A stretch of 30,644 nucleotides of DNA from contig CAZPWQ010000034.1 in NCBI GenBank assembly GCA_964590495.1, forward strand, positions 1 through 30,644. Reading direction: 5' to 3'. The notes under the pieces were generated by a model. That model was not told the origin of the DNA and searched no databases. It saw only the letters and a program-made list of their open reading frames with translations. Source of the DNA: CAZPWQ01 sp964590495 (lineage in GTDB: Bacteria; Bacteroidota; Rhodothermia; Balneolales; Balneolaceae). Below are positions 1 to 7,972 of the stretch, in pieces (the first letter of the stretch is position 1; every line of letters starts with the position of its first letter). A program made the translations under genes and the position numbers.

Positions 1-46
1 GGATGGCTTTGATCAAACTTTAATTATTTAGGCGCAGTTATTATAA

Positions 47-152
47 AATCAACTTTTTGGACAACCTCATTAAGGGGATGACGCTCGAAATAGAACCAGG
101 ATACCTTAATTCTTTAATAAGAGGTTCATATTTTATTTTTTTGAACAACCTC
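47..152 (-). repeat. Two IS-end-like motifs downstream of the cupin gene
   Basis: Read on the minus strand, positions 68 to 47 begin GAGGTTGTCCAAAAAGTTG, and positions 152 to about 135 begin GAGGTTGTTCAAAAAAA. They are two related copies in the same orientation, 84 bases apart. The GAGGxTGTCxAAAAAGT pattern resembles terminal inverted repeats of some IS families as I remember them. A related copy in the opposite orientation sits at 27,189-27,210. GAGGTT at 121-126 and AACCTC at 147-152 can also pair as a weak hairpin. No convincing gene is visible in 1-181, so this may be the end of an insertion sequence lying mostly to the left of the window. Confidence 0.4.
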
Positions 153-181
153 AATTTCCTTATCGGATGCTCCTTTTTTGA

Positions 182-1096
182 TTACTCCTGCTCCGGATAT
201 TTATACCTGACTGCAAGAATCCTGGCGTGCTCCTCTGCATCTTCATCGCTGTAGAAACCAACCAGTTCATTTCTGCCGAAAAAGAACAAATCACCTGGTT
301 CAGCAGAATAACGCATTTCTTCGCCGTCGGAAGTCTCACCGGCCACCATCTCCCCGTGTCCCTGTAACACGAAATAAATCTCTTCTTCACGCGGATGGCG
401 ATGGGGGACGTTGGTTCCTCCGGGTTCAAAATCGATCACATATAAACTGTTCACCTGCCAGGCAGCAGCAAGACGGTCTCGTTTGCTGCGTGTGGTCCCC
501 ATGAGTAACTGAAAACTGCTTGTCGGTCCGTGTCCATGATCTTCCAAAACCTCAAAAGGCACCTCATCCGCACTGGCCAGCATAAGTTCGGAAGTCGGTT
601 CAATTTCTCTCTCTTCAGGTATTTCAAAACCCATCACCATCACATTCAGCGGTCGTTCACGTGGATTTAAAAATCCGTGATCGGTATGTACAGGTACATA
701 AAAGAAATCGTTCTTGCTTACGGGGATGTGCTGTCCGTCGTAATGAAGCATTCCCGTTCCTTCCATGACATAATACACTATCTCTTCACGACCGAAATTT
801 GTGACCGGCGTATTCCCTTCCGGGGCGATAGACAGATGTCCGTAATGTTTTATACCCTTAACGGTCTCTTCATCCTGATCACCGGCCCCAAGCAGTACTT
901 TGTAATCGGCGGTTTCAGAAGACAACTCCATATTTATCTCATGGGCGCTGTCCAGTGACCGCTGTAAAATTGCTGAATCCTGGGCACGGGCCGATATCGT
1001 AACAAAGAGCAACAGGATGAGTAATAAAATGCCGGAAAATTTTACACCCCCGGTGCCGTATGAGTTTTTGATTAGTCGGGTATTTTCCTGTGTCAT
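182..1096 (-). CDS. Exported double-cupin protein
   Basis: This 304-residue protein has a hydrophobic export segment (about residues 21-37, ending SARAQ) followed by two cupin (small beta-barrel) domains at about 85-160 and 215-298. The C-terminal cupin carries the metal-binding motif: H232-x-H234 followed by E238/E239 and a later glycine (QGHG). The N-terminal cupin keeps the barrel pattern (EEIVYYVMEGTG) but lacks the HxH pair, so it is probably a non-metal domain. It is the last gene of the minus-strand run, 59 bases after the enolase-superfamily gene, so sugar or sugar-acid binding or isomerisation is a reasonable guess from context. The exact reaction cannot be read from sequence. The ATG at 1096 is the only start that keeps the signal peptide intact. 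Confidence 0.85.
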   Translation of the reverse strand: MTQENTRLIKNSYGTGGVKFSGILLLILLLFVTISARAQDSAILQRSLDSAHEINMELSSETADYKVLLGAGDQDEETVKGIKHYGHLSIAPEGNTPVTNFGREEIVYYVMEGTGMLHYDGQHIPVSKNDFFYVPVHTDHGFLNPRERPLNVMVMGFEIPEEREIEPTSELMLASADEVPFEVLEDHGHGPTSSFQLLMGTTRSKRDRLAAAWQVNSLYVIDFEPGGTNVPHRHPREEEIYFVLQGHGEMVAGETSDGEEMRYSAEPGDLFFFGRNELVGFYSDEDAEEHARILAVRYKYPEQE

Positions 1097-1155
1097 GTTT
1101 AAGCTTGTTTATCTTTAAATGGTGGTTTATGGCAAAAATTGTCAGGTCCAATTTG

Positions 1156-2607
1156 TTATCTTTGTGACTCGAAGTATCCGTATTCTCCGTCGTCATTAAT
1201 GTGCCACCACGGACCCATTATGGATGTATCCCAGCCTCCGATCAGATCCTTTTCCTGCGCCTCACGCATGGTTATGTGCTGATCAAATTCAGGCGTCGGT
1301 TCAAAATATCCCGGATCGTAAGGGAGGTATTCGGCTTCCCGCTGATGCTTTCTGGCTACTTCTTCGTTCAGTTCGATACCCAATCCCGGCGCATCGGGAA
1401 CTTTGATTCGTCCATTCCGGATCAGCGGTGTGTCGACACCTGTGACCAAGTCTTCCCACCAGGGCATCTCAAGGGCATGATTTTCCAACGAGATGAAATT
1501 CTGGATTGTTGCAGCCAAATGTACGCTGGCCATTGTACCTACAGGAGATCCGGCATAATGCAGCATCGTAGGAATACCAAACCAACGGGCGTAATCGGCA
1601 ATCTTTTTGGTTTCTATCATTCCGCCGGAAGTAAGAGGATCGGGATGGATAATGTTAACAGCAGCATTATCGATGAACGGCCGGTATCCTTCCAGTCCCC
1701 AGCCGATGTCCTCGAAACCCAGCGTAGGAGTGGGCGAGTCTGCCGTGATCGCTTTGTTGATGTTTACCGAATTTTCTCTGGGGAAATTTACCACATCTTC
1801 GATATAGGCCAGGCTGAATCTGGAATCCGCCATAAATTCGCCCAGCCTGATTCCCATTTCGGTATTAAGGTAACCAAAATGATCGGCTCCCAGCGTCACA
1901 TCGTATCCGATCACATCCCGGACCGTCTGTACATATTCTCCCCAGATTTCCAGTCCCTTCTCCGTCGGAAGGCGCTGCCAGGGACTGTTACCGGAACCAA
2001 GTTGTATCTGGGCACCCGGTATGTCTTCCAGGTACCAGGGGCGGAGGTCCATCTTGTAGTGCCGGAAACCCAGATCCAGTCTTTCCTGCATGTACCTTTT
2101 ATTTGCCTCCTGGTCTTCGGAGCCAAAGGTATCTGCATAGACTTCGATTTCATCGCGTACCTTATTTCCCGACAACAGCTTCCAGCAGGGCCAGCCCAGT
2201 GCCTTACCGGCAAGATCCATCAACGCTATATCTACAGCGCTGTATCCACCGCCGTACCGGCCATGACCGTTTATATGCCAGACACTTCTCAGGATGGAAG
2301 GAATATCGAGAGGATCTTTTCCGATCAGATAGGGCTTTATCATCAATGCCTGTCCGATACGGCCGGCATCTCTTACCTCTCCTATTCCGGTTATATCCTG
2401 ATTCGTATAAATTTTAATGATGTTATAGTCATAGTTGGAGGCAATGGTGACTCCGCGGATATCTGTAATTTTCAGGTCCGAAGGACGGGAAGATACATCC
2501 TTCGGATTGGTAGCCAACCCACTCATGGATAAACCACCTCCCATTGCCAGGCTCGAATATCCCATTGCTGAAGCGGCTGATTTTTTTATAAATGATTTAC
2601 GGTCCAT
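1156..2607 (-). CDS. Enolase-superfamily (mandelate racemase-like) sugar-acid dehydratase with export signal
   Basis: This 483-residue protein belongs to the mandelate racemase/muconate lactonizing group. The divalent metal ligands fit D242 (GADHFG), E270 (YIEDV) and E299 (GFEDI). D323 (HPDP) and H350 (MLHYAG) are 27 residues apart, the same spacing as the Asp270-His297 dyad of mandelate racemase. K185-x-D187 (HYKMD) takes the place of the KxK motif. These features suit an acid-sugar dehydratase such as a galactonate-type enzyme. The substrate is inferred from the galactan context, not seen. The N-terminus MDRKSFIKKSAASAMG is followed by a Gly/Ala/Leu-rich stretch and looks like a Tat-type signal with RK in place of RR. 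Export would be unusual, since most family members are cytoplasmic. It lies 138 bases after the GH53 gene and upstream of the cupin gene. Confidence 0.88.
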   Translation of the reverse strand: MDRKSFIKKSAASAMGYSSLAMGGGLSMSGLATNPKDVSSRPSDLKITDIRGVTIASNYDYNIIKIYTNQDITGIGEVRDAGRIGQALMIKPYLIGKDPLDIPSILRSVWHINGHGRYGGGYSAVDIALMDLAGKALGWPCWKLLSGNKVRDEIEVYADTFGSEDQEANKRYMQERLDLGFRHYKMDLRPWYLEDIPGAQIQLGSGNSPWQRLPTEKGLEIWGEYVQTVRDVIGYDVTLGADHFGYLNTEMGIRLGEFMADSRFSLAYIEDVVNFPRENSVNINKAITADSPTPTLGFEDIGWGLEGYRPFIDNAAVNIIHPDPLTSGGMIETKKIADYARWFGIPTMLHYAGSPVGTMASVHLAATIQNFISLENHALEMPWWEDLVTGVDTPLIRNGRIKVPDAPGLGIELNEEVARKHQREAEYLPYDPGYFEPTPEFDQHITMREAQEKDLIGGWDTSIMGPWWHINDDGEYGYFESQR

Positions 2608-2745
2608 ATGATCTGTTGTTTTAAGTTGATATTTAACCCGGGTTACCGGGACAGGCTCTTTTTTAAGGGGGAATTTATTTGCCCGAATAAAGATGACCAG
2701 ATCTTCCTGATATACTTTTTTCAGTATGTTTTGAATTCACCTCCA

Positions 2746-3840
2746 TTAATCCGCATCTGTTTTACCGCGTTTATATTTGTCAAAGACATTTATTACCGGC
2801 AACGCGTTACAGTCCTCATCAAAATAATCACGACCACAACCGCCGGCCGGCTCCCACCAAAAGATCCCTTTAATTTTAGGGCTGGATATATTCAATAATG
2901 TCTCATTCACATCCTCCAGAAATGCTTTTCTCGGACCGCCCGGGATATCTTCGGGATAAGGAGCAGGATGATCCTGATACTCGTGAGGCCTGTAACCTGC
3001 TTCAACAAGGATGATATCCTTCTGGTAGTTTTCAACCAGTGATAATAAATTTTCCCGCAACTGTAACAGATTACCATGCCACCAGGGATAGTAGGAAAGA
3101 CCTATGATATCATAGGGTATATTATAGGAATTAAACTTGTCGTAATACTGCTTGGCTCCTTTTGTGTCGGCCCCGTTGTCGTAATGAAGCATAATCAACG
3201 GACGTGGTGCCTGCCCGCGTCCGGCGTCTACTCCGTCGACACCCGCTTTAAAGAGAGTTGCAAAGTAGTCCCAGTTTTCAGGCAGTTTTCCGAGCGGCCA
3301 CATCATTCCATTTCTCACTTCATTTCCGATCTGCACCATTTCCGGCATCACTCCGGCTTCCCGGAAAGCCCGGATGGTGTTACGGGTATATTCATAGACG
3401 GAATCGGCCAGCACCTCAATATCGGTGGTATCCCATGCGGCGGGAGTAGGCTGCTGTCCCGGATCAGCCCAGCTGTCGGCATAGTGGTAGTCGAGCAAAA
3501 AACGGAATCCCCGTTCTTTTGCATCCCGGGCCAGAGCAATGGTATACTCCAGATCATTGGGCAGCCGGTCCGGTGAATGAAAGAGTCGCAGACGGATCCA
3601 GTCGTAGCCATGGTCCCTTAAAATATCCAAACCGGGTTTTACTACACCATTTTCCTTAAACTCGACCCCCCGGTCTTCGGCTGATTTTAAAAATGACAGG
3701 TCGGCACCCACAGCATAGGTTATTTCAATGGTGGATACCGAGTCGGCTGTCTGGGCATAAATATCATTACCCGTTGATATAAACAAAGCACATATCAGGA
3801 GTGCTGTACACAAAGTCAGGTTTTTCATAGAATGTTTCAT
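2746..3840 (-). CDS. GH53 endo-beta-1,4-galactanase (copy a, AQ-type signal peptide)
   Basis: This 364-residue enzyme is of glycoside hydrolase family 53 (arabinogalactan endo-beta-1,4-galactanase), a clan GH-A TIM barrel that cuts beta-1,4-galactan. The general acid/base is E174 in MVQIGNEV and the nucleophile is E280 in IILVEAGY. Other family signatures are GADLSF, WIRLRLFHSP, LDYHYADSWADPG and GIFWWEPAGG. I placed the start at 3840 (MKHSMKNLTL) because a signal peptide ending near DIYAQ follows. ATG 3828 (MKNL) is an equally plausible start. The reading frame is open up to 4080, but that extension runs into the preceding glycosidase gene and carries no signal. No lipobox is seen, so the product is probably periplasmic or secreted, unlike GH53 copy b. 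Confidence 0.94.
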   Translation of the reverse strand: MKHSMKNLTLCTALLICALFISTGNDIYAQTADSVSTIEITYAVGADLSFLKSAEDRGVEFKENGVVKPGLDILRDHGYDWIRLRLFHSPDRLPNDLEYTIALARDAKERGFRFLLDYHYADSWADPGQQPTPAAWDTTDIEVLADSVYEYTRNTIRAFREAGVMPEMVQIGNEVRNGMMWPLGKLPENWDYFATLFKAGVDGVDAGRGQAPRPLIMLHYDNGADTKGAKQYYDKFNSYNIPYDIIGLSYYPWWHGNLLQLRENLLSLVENYQKDIILVEAGYRPHEYQDHPAPYPEDIPGGPRKAFLEDVNETLLNISSPKIKGIFWWEPAGGCGRDYFDEDCNALPVINVFDKYKRGKTDAD

Positions 3841-3937
3841 TGTTTTAGTATTAATAATTGAAATTTCAGATTCCGCCGGACTCTTCAACTGCATGGTGCA
3901 GCGACGTACCTCAAGCGGGATCAGTTCATTAACCATG

Positions 3938-6553
3938 CTATCGGGCTCCGTCCAGCCAGGCCGATTCGATCTCGAATCCGTACCGCTCATCGGCAAAATC
4001 AGAAGCGCCGGAGGTATCGATGAGAAACTGGATCTCTTCAATAAGACGGGTTCGAACGGGACCTGGCATTCCTGTCTCATACCACGATTCCATCATGCCG
4101 GGATATGATCTCGGCAACAGCATGAAGCGGTCCGGCTCAAATGAACTGAGCGGGATCCGGTGCTCCCGAAGCGTCCCGTCAACCGGAACGACAGCGCTGT
4201 ATGCGTTGGCATTGTGATCCACCAATACGATTTTCAGGTCAGCGGGATTTTCAAAATCCGCCTTCGCACGAACGACTACCTCTTGATATGAATCAAGCCC
4301 GGAAGCAGTGATTCCCTTAAGCCTGTCATCAATATCTGTGGCCAGCCCCAGAACATGTCGGTGAGCTGTCGGACTCGTTGATGAAACCCGCCGCACCACG
4401 TGTCCGGGATTCTCAGTTACAACCAGCTCAGACTGGTTTGAACTGTCCCAACCGCTGAAGCCGGTATTTGTCTTCTGATAATCACTGACGGCATTCCACA
4501 GTTCAATTGGCCCGCCCCCGGGTATTACCTTTACACTCCATTTATCGTCATAATAGAAATTCCACCGCCAGGGTGCACTCGGATTGTTACCCGGGAATGT
4601 TACATACTTATCATTGCCTTCCCGGTCTATCACAATCCAATAATTCAGCTCGCCGAGACTAACCATTTCGCCTGGTATCTCCGCCTCATAATAATGAGCC
4701 GATATCTCTTCCATCTCGATATTCTGACTCTCCCCGACCAGAGGACTTGCCCGCAAGATTACCTTATCGCCCTTGCTCAAACCGGCTACGTTAGCTGCAA
4801 CTCTGAGCGGCTGTTCTGCCTCGGCCATCTCGGCAGGCCTGTGATAGACAACCGGATCTTTGGTAGTAGTCGGCACGGCGTGATATTCGCCCAGTGTAAT
4901 GCTGTCCATCCGGCTGTCGGGGCCCCAACTTCCGGAGGAAACACCTTCCCGCGTTAAGAGATACGCTCCCGGGGAGATGGAGACCGTACCGTCGCCGGCT
5001 TTCGCAATGAAATTGTTGCCATTATTCAGCCCTTCGACACGGAATGAGCTTCCCAGATCACTTAAATTGATCTGTATCGGATGCTGATGCCATTCGAGAT
5101 GTACGTTATATTTGTTGTAATCGGGACGCTCAAACGGATCGTGAACCTGAATTGCATCCGGCATCACTTCCAGGCGCCAGACTCCATCTTCGAGCTTGTC
5201 CAGGAAATAAGCTCCTGTCCCGGGATATGAAACAACCGGTGAGGAGCCAACTCCGGCAATGCGCTCCAATGCTGCCTCCTTTTTCGGAGATGTACCGGTG
5301 TTGTTGGAATAGAGGAAAGTATCTTCAGCGTTCAGCTGGCTGAGGTCCTGATGGTGACTCATCAGAAAATCCCCGAAAGCAGTATCGGCCGGAAAATCTT
5401 CAAACTGCTGCTTGCGATCCACCCGGTCGAAAATTTCAGAGGCAATCGCTGCACTGATTGCTTTGTTCGGCGTGTACGCCAAATTCAGAAAATGTGTCGG
5501 ATAGTCACTGTTCTGATTCGCAAAAGCGAGGGGATCATAGGCAAATTGGGTCGCCCACTGCAGGCCCGCTTCCCGGAAGCTGCGCGCCATCATAGGCAGG
5601 GCATAATTATGCATGACATCTGCCGGAGAAAACTCATACGACATCAGTGCCAGTCTGTCCAGCCTTTCATCATCTGACCAGGCAATCGGGTACTGGTTAA
5701 CATAGGGAAAGTAGTTTTTGCGAATAGTCTTACCCCCTACCAGGCCCGCAGGATACCACTGAAAAGTCACTCCGTCGATATCCGCATCCAGATAGGCATC
5801 CTGTACACCGTGGGTGATATTATAGAAGATCGGCTTCTCCCACCCGTTCTCACGCAGATGGTTGGCCAGCGCATTTACAAAATTTAGTGTCTGCTCATAC
5901 CCACTGTGGCTTGGCTCGTTATCAATCTCAAGAGCGATTATATTGGGATCCTCCACAGCCGTCATACCGGTATACGGGTTGACATGGTGGATCAACTGAT
6001 CCAGGTAGTTTTGAATTATCGGAATATGTTCCGGGTCTTCTGGTGCATCTCCCTTTGAAATCCAATTTGAAAAACCGGGTGCGGGAGTAGATCCGTCCGG
6101 ATAACCATTACTATAATAGGTCGTCGGAGTCATGATCGTCTTAATTCCCCGCTCACTCATCTTGTGAATTGTATAATCGTGAAGATCGAGATGCTCATTC
6201 TGAAGAAGATTCCCAAGACTGTCGGTAATCTCACGATCCCACATATGGATTCGATAAGCATCCAGCCCCATTCTGGAAAAATGATAGGTGTCCTCTTCAA
6301 TCGCCTCTTTATGATCCTTGCCCAAAATCTTTAAAGCACGATAGCTGTGGGCAAAAGCAGGAGAGTAGTTCACGCCAAACATAGCCACCTCTTCACCTGT
6401 ATTACGGTTTTTTAATACCCCTTCATCAACGTGGTAGATACCCTGTGCTGAGCTATTCGACTGGGCTCCGACCGTACCAACGGCCATAAAAGAAAACAAC
6501 AGGCAAACCAGAAAAGAAAAGATCACATTTGTACTTTTAGTATCAGGAATCAT
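3938..6553 (-). CDS. Clan GH-A glycosidase, subtype A (A1), possible GH147-like beta-galactosidase
   Basis: This 871-residue secreted enzyme has a signal peptide ending GTVGAQ. A TIM barrel follows (about residues 40-400) with clan GH-A catalytic glutamates: acid/base E213 in ALEIDNEPSH and nucleophile E307 in MSYEFSPAD. A beta-sandwich region follows (about 430-560, including GTGAYFLDKLEDGVWRLEV), then an Ig-like segment (about 590-690) and a C-terminal galactose-binding-like beta-sandwich ending EIESAWLDG. The architecture and the location between two GH53 genes suit an exo-acting beta-galactosidase. GH147 is my best family guess, with GH2- or GH5-like as alternatives. It is closest to A2 at 10,642: both share PADTAFGDFLMSHH. 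The gap to the upstream GH53 gene is 136 bases and to the downstream one 97 bases. Confidence 0.85.
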   Translation of the reverse strand: MIPDTKSTNVIFSFLVCLLFSFMAVGTVGAQSNSSAQGIYHVDEGVLKNRNTGEEVAMFGVNYSPAFAHSYRALKILGKDHKEAIEEDTYHFSRMGLDAYRIHMWDREITDSLGNLLQNEHLDLHDYTIHKMSERGIKTIMTPTTYYSNGYPDGSTPAPGFSNWISKGDAPEDPEHIPIIQNYLDQLIHHVNPYTGMTAVEDPNIIALEIDNEPSHSGYEQTLNFVNALANHLRENGWEKPIFYNITHGVQDAYLDADIDGVTFQWYPAGLVGGKTIRKNYFPYVNQYPIAWSDDERLDRLALMSYEFSPADVMHNYALPMMARSFREAGLQWATQFAYDPLAFANQNSDYPTHFLNLAYTPNKAISAAIASEIFDRVDRKQQFEDFPADTAFGDFLMSHHQDLSQLNAEDTFLYSNNTGTSPKKEAALERIAGVGSSPVVSYPGTGAYFLDKLEDGVWRLEVMPDAIQVHDPFERPDYNKYNVHLEWHQHPIQINLSDLGSSFRVEGLNNGNNFIAKAGDGTVSISPGAYLLTREGVSSGSWGPDSRMDSITLGEYHAVPTTTKDPVVYHRPAEMAEAEQPLRVAANVAGLSKGDKVILRASPLVGESQNIEMEEISAHYYEAEIPGEMVSLGELNYWIVIDREGNDKYVTFPGNNPSAPWRWNFYYDDKWSVKVIPGGGPIELWNAVSDYQKTNTGFSGWDSSNQSELVVTENPGHVVRRVSSTSPTAHRHVLGLATDIDDRLKGITASGLDSYQEVVVRAKADFENPADLKIVLVDHNANAYSAVVPVDGTLREHRIPLSSFEPDRFMLLPRSYPGMMESWYETGMPGPVRTRLIEEIQFLIDTSGASDFADERYGFEIESAWLDGAR

Positions 6554-6689
6554 GGCTTTAAATTTTTAATGAAAGTTGGTGTTATTTGGTAATTTTTTGT
6601 GTTGCATTAGGATTATTTCAGAGAGATCTTTTCTTCCCTGTAGTCAAAAATGGTCCAATTCAAAATATTCCGGCTGTAGAGATCTCCTA

Positions 6690-7937
6690 TTAATCCACGT
6701 GATAAGGGTACGTATAGAACTCAATCCCCTCATGCACATTTCCCTCAAAATCAAAGAGAGCGTTATTATCCCAGGCTGAACCTGTACCCCAGAGGTCTTT
6801 CATTTCCGAAGTGATCCATGCCGGCTCCCAGTAAAAAACTCCGGCTCCTCCTCCGTCCATCGTTTCATAAATCAGTCTTATCATATATGCCCGTTGTCCC
6901 TCTTTGCTCGCCGAATAACCTTCTGTCAGAGTGTCCTCGTCAAAAATGTTACCATAATCATCAGCATCATGCAGGGTCCACGGATAGGCTGTCTCCATGA
7001 TCATCACTTCTTTACTGAAGCTCTGCCGCCAGTCTGTTATATGGTCACTTATCGATTCCAGGGATTCACTTGACCATCGTGAATAGTAGGAGAACCCGAT
7101 GATGTCGAAATCATTTACATCCCCAAAGGATGTCATATTATTGAACCACCATTTCACATTTTCCGGCTGGGCAACGTGCAGAATAATTTTTGTATCCACT
7201 CCGGTGGAAGCTGCTATCTCACGCACGGCACGGATCCCTTCGTTGATAACGGCTCCCTGGTTCGACCAATTCCCTTCGCAATTTTCGAGATCCGGAAAAT
7301 CGGGATTAGTATCGGTTGTCATCATCCCACAGTTGATCTCATTCCCGATCTGGACCATTTCCGGCATCAACCCCCTGTCACCGAGGTGAGCCAGAGTCTG
7401 CTTTGTGTATTTATAAACCGAATCCTTCAAAACTTCCAGATCTGTGATGTTACGCCAGGCTTTGGGCACGTCCTGTCTCCCCGGATCGGCCCAGATGTCT
7501 GAGTAGTGGAAATCCAGGGCGACTTCCATTCCTTGCCCTTTGGCCTCCCCTATCGCTTTCTCTACATCAGCCAGTCCGCTGTATAATGGAACATCGGGAT
7601 CGTTGTATACTTCATCCCGGACCCATTCCGGATTATGCCACAGCCGAAAGCGGGCTACGTTGGCGCCGTGATCTTTGAAAATTTTATAGGGGTTCTCGAC
7701 GGCTCCGGAATCGCGGTAGGTTCCGCCGTGATCCAGGATCTGGTTGACATATGAAAGATCGGCTCCCATTACAAATTCATTTGTGGTGTAATAGACCGGC
7801 GTATACTGCTCCTCTTCTTCATTATCTGAAGAATCATTCTGATCCCCGTTGGATACACTACTTGATTTACAGCCTGTTACTGCTAACAATAACAGAGCTA
7901 TAACAGAAAAAAAGAGTTGGATCTTTAAAGAATGCAT
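6690..7937 (-). CDS. GH53 endo-beta-1,4-galactanase (copy b, surface-type lipoprotein)
   Basis: This GH53 galactanase of 415 residues counts from ATG 7937 (MHSLKIQLFF). It has a clear lipobox, LAVTGC, with C23 as the lipidated residue, followed by a Ser/Asp/Glu-rich linker (about 24-45) that includes five consecutive acidic residues. Catalytic residues are E200 (MVQIGNEI, acid/base) and E315 (VMIMETAY, nucleophile). Other family signatures are GADLSY, ARFRLWHNPEW and LDFHYSDIWADPG. The acidic linker after the lipid anchor suggests display on the outer surface, which is inference from Bacteroidota lipoproteins. An alternative start at 7976 (MILKEIC) would overlap the upstream B1 stop codon in the ATGA pattern, which hints at translational coupling. 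I prefer 7937 because it gives a standard-length lipoprotein signal. Confidence 0.94.
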   Translation of the reverse strand: MHSLKIQLFFSVIALLLLAVTGCKSSSVSNGDQNDSSDNEEEEQYTPVYYTTNEFVMGADLSYVNQILDHGGTYRDSGAVENPYKIFKDHGANVARFRLWHNPEWVRDEVYNDPDVPLYSGLADVEKAIGEAKGQGMEVALDFHYSDIWADPGRQDVPKAWRNITDLEVLKDSVYKYTKQTLAHLGDRGLMPEMVQIGNEINCGMMTTDTNPDFPDLENCEGNWSNQGAVINEGIRAVREIAASTGVDTKIILHVAQPENVKWWFNNMTSFGDVNDFDIIGFSYYSRWSSESLESISDHITDWRQSFSKEVMIMETAYPWTLHDADDYGNIFDEDTLTEGYSASKEGQRAYMIRLIYETMDGGGAGVFYWEPAWITSEMKDLWGTGSAWDNNALFDFEGNVHEGIEFYTYPYHVD

Positions 7938-7972
7938 CCTGTTAAAAATTGAAGTACATATTTCTTTTAAAA

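Noticed and set aside
1201..2532. 443-codon open frame on the plus strand opposite the enolase-superfamily gene
   Set aside because: It lies wholly opposite a gene with clear catalytic motifs, has no recognisable domain or signal, and its composition is that of an antisense shadow.
2635..2644. AACCCGGGTT palindrome between GH53 copy a and the enolase-superfamily gene
   Set aside because: A 10-base palindrome is expected by chance in 30 kb and there is no second copy or promoter nearby.
3841..4080. N-terminal extension of the GH53 copy a gene
   Set aside because: It overlaps the end of the A1 gene and would bury the signal peptide 80 residues into the protein.
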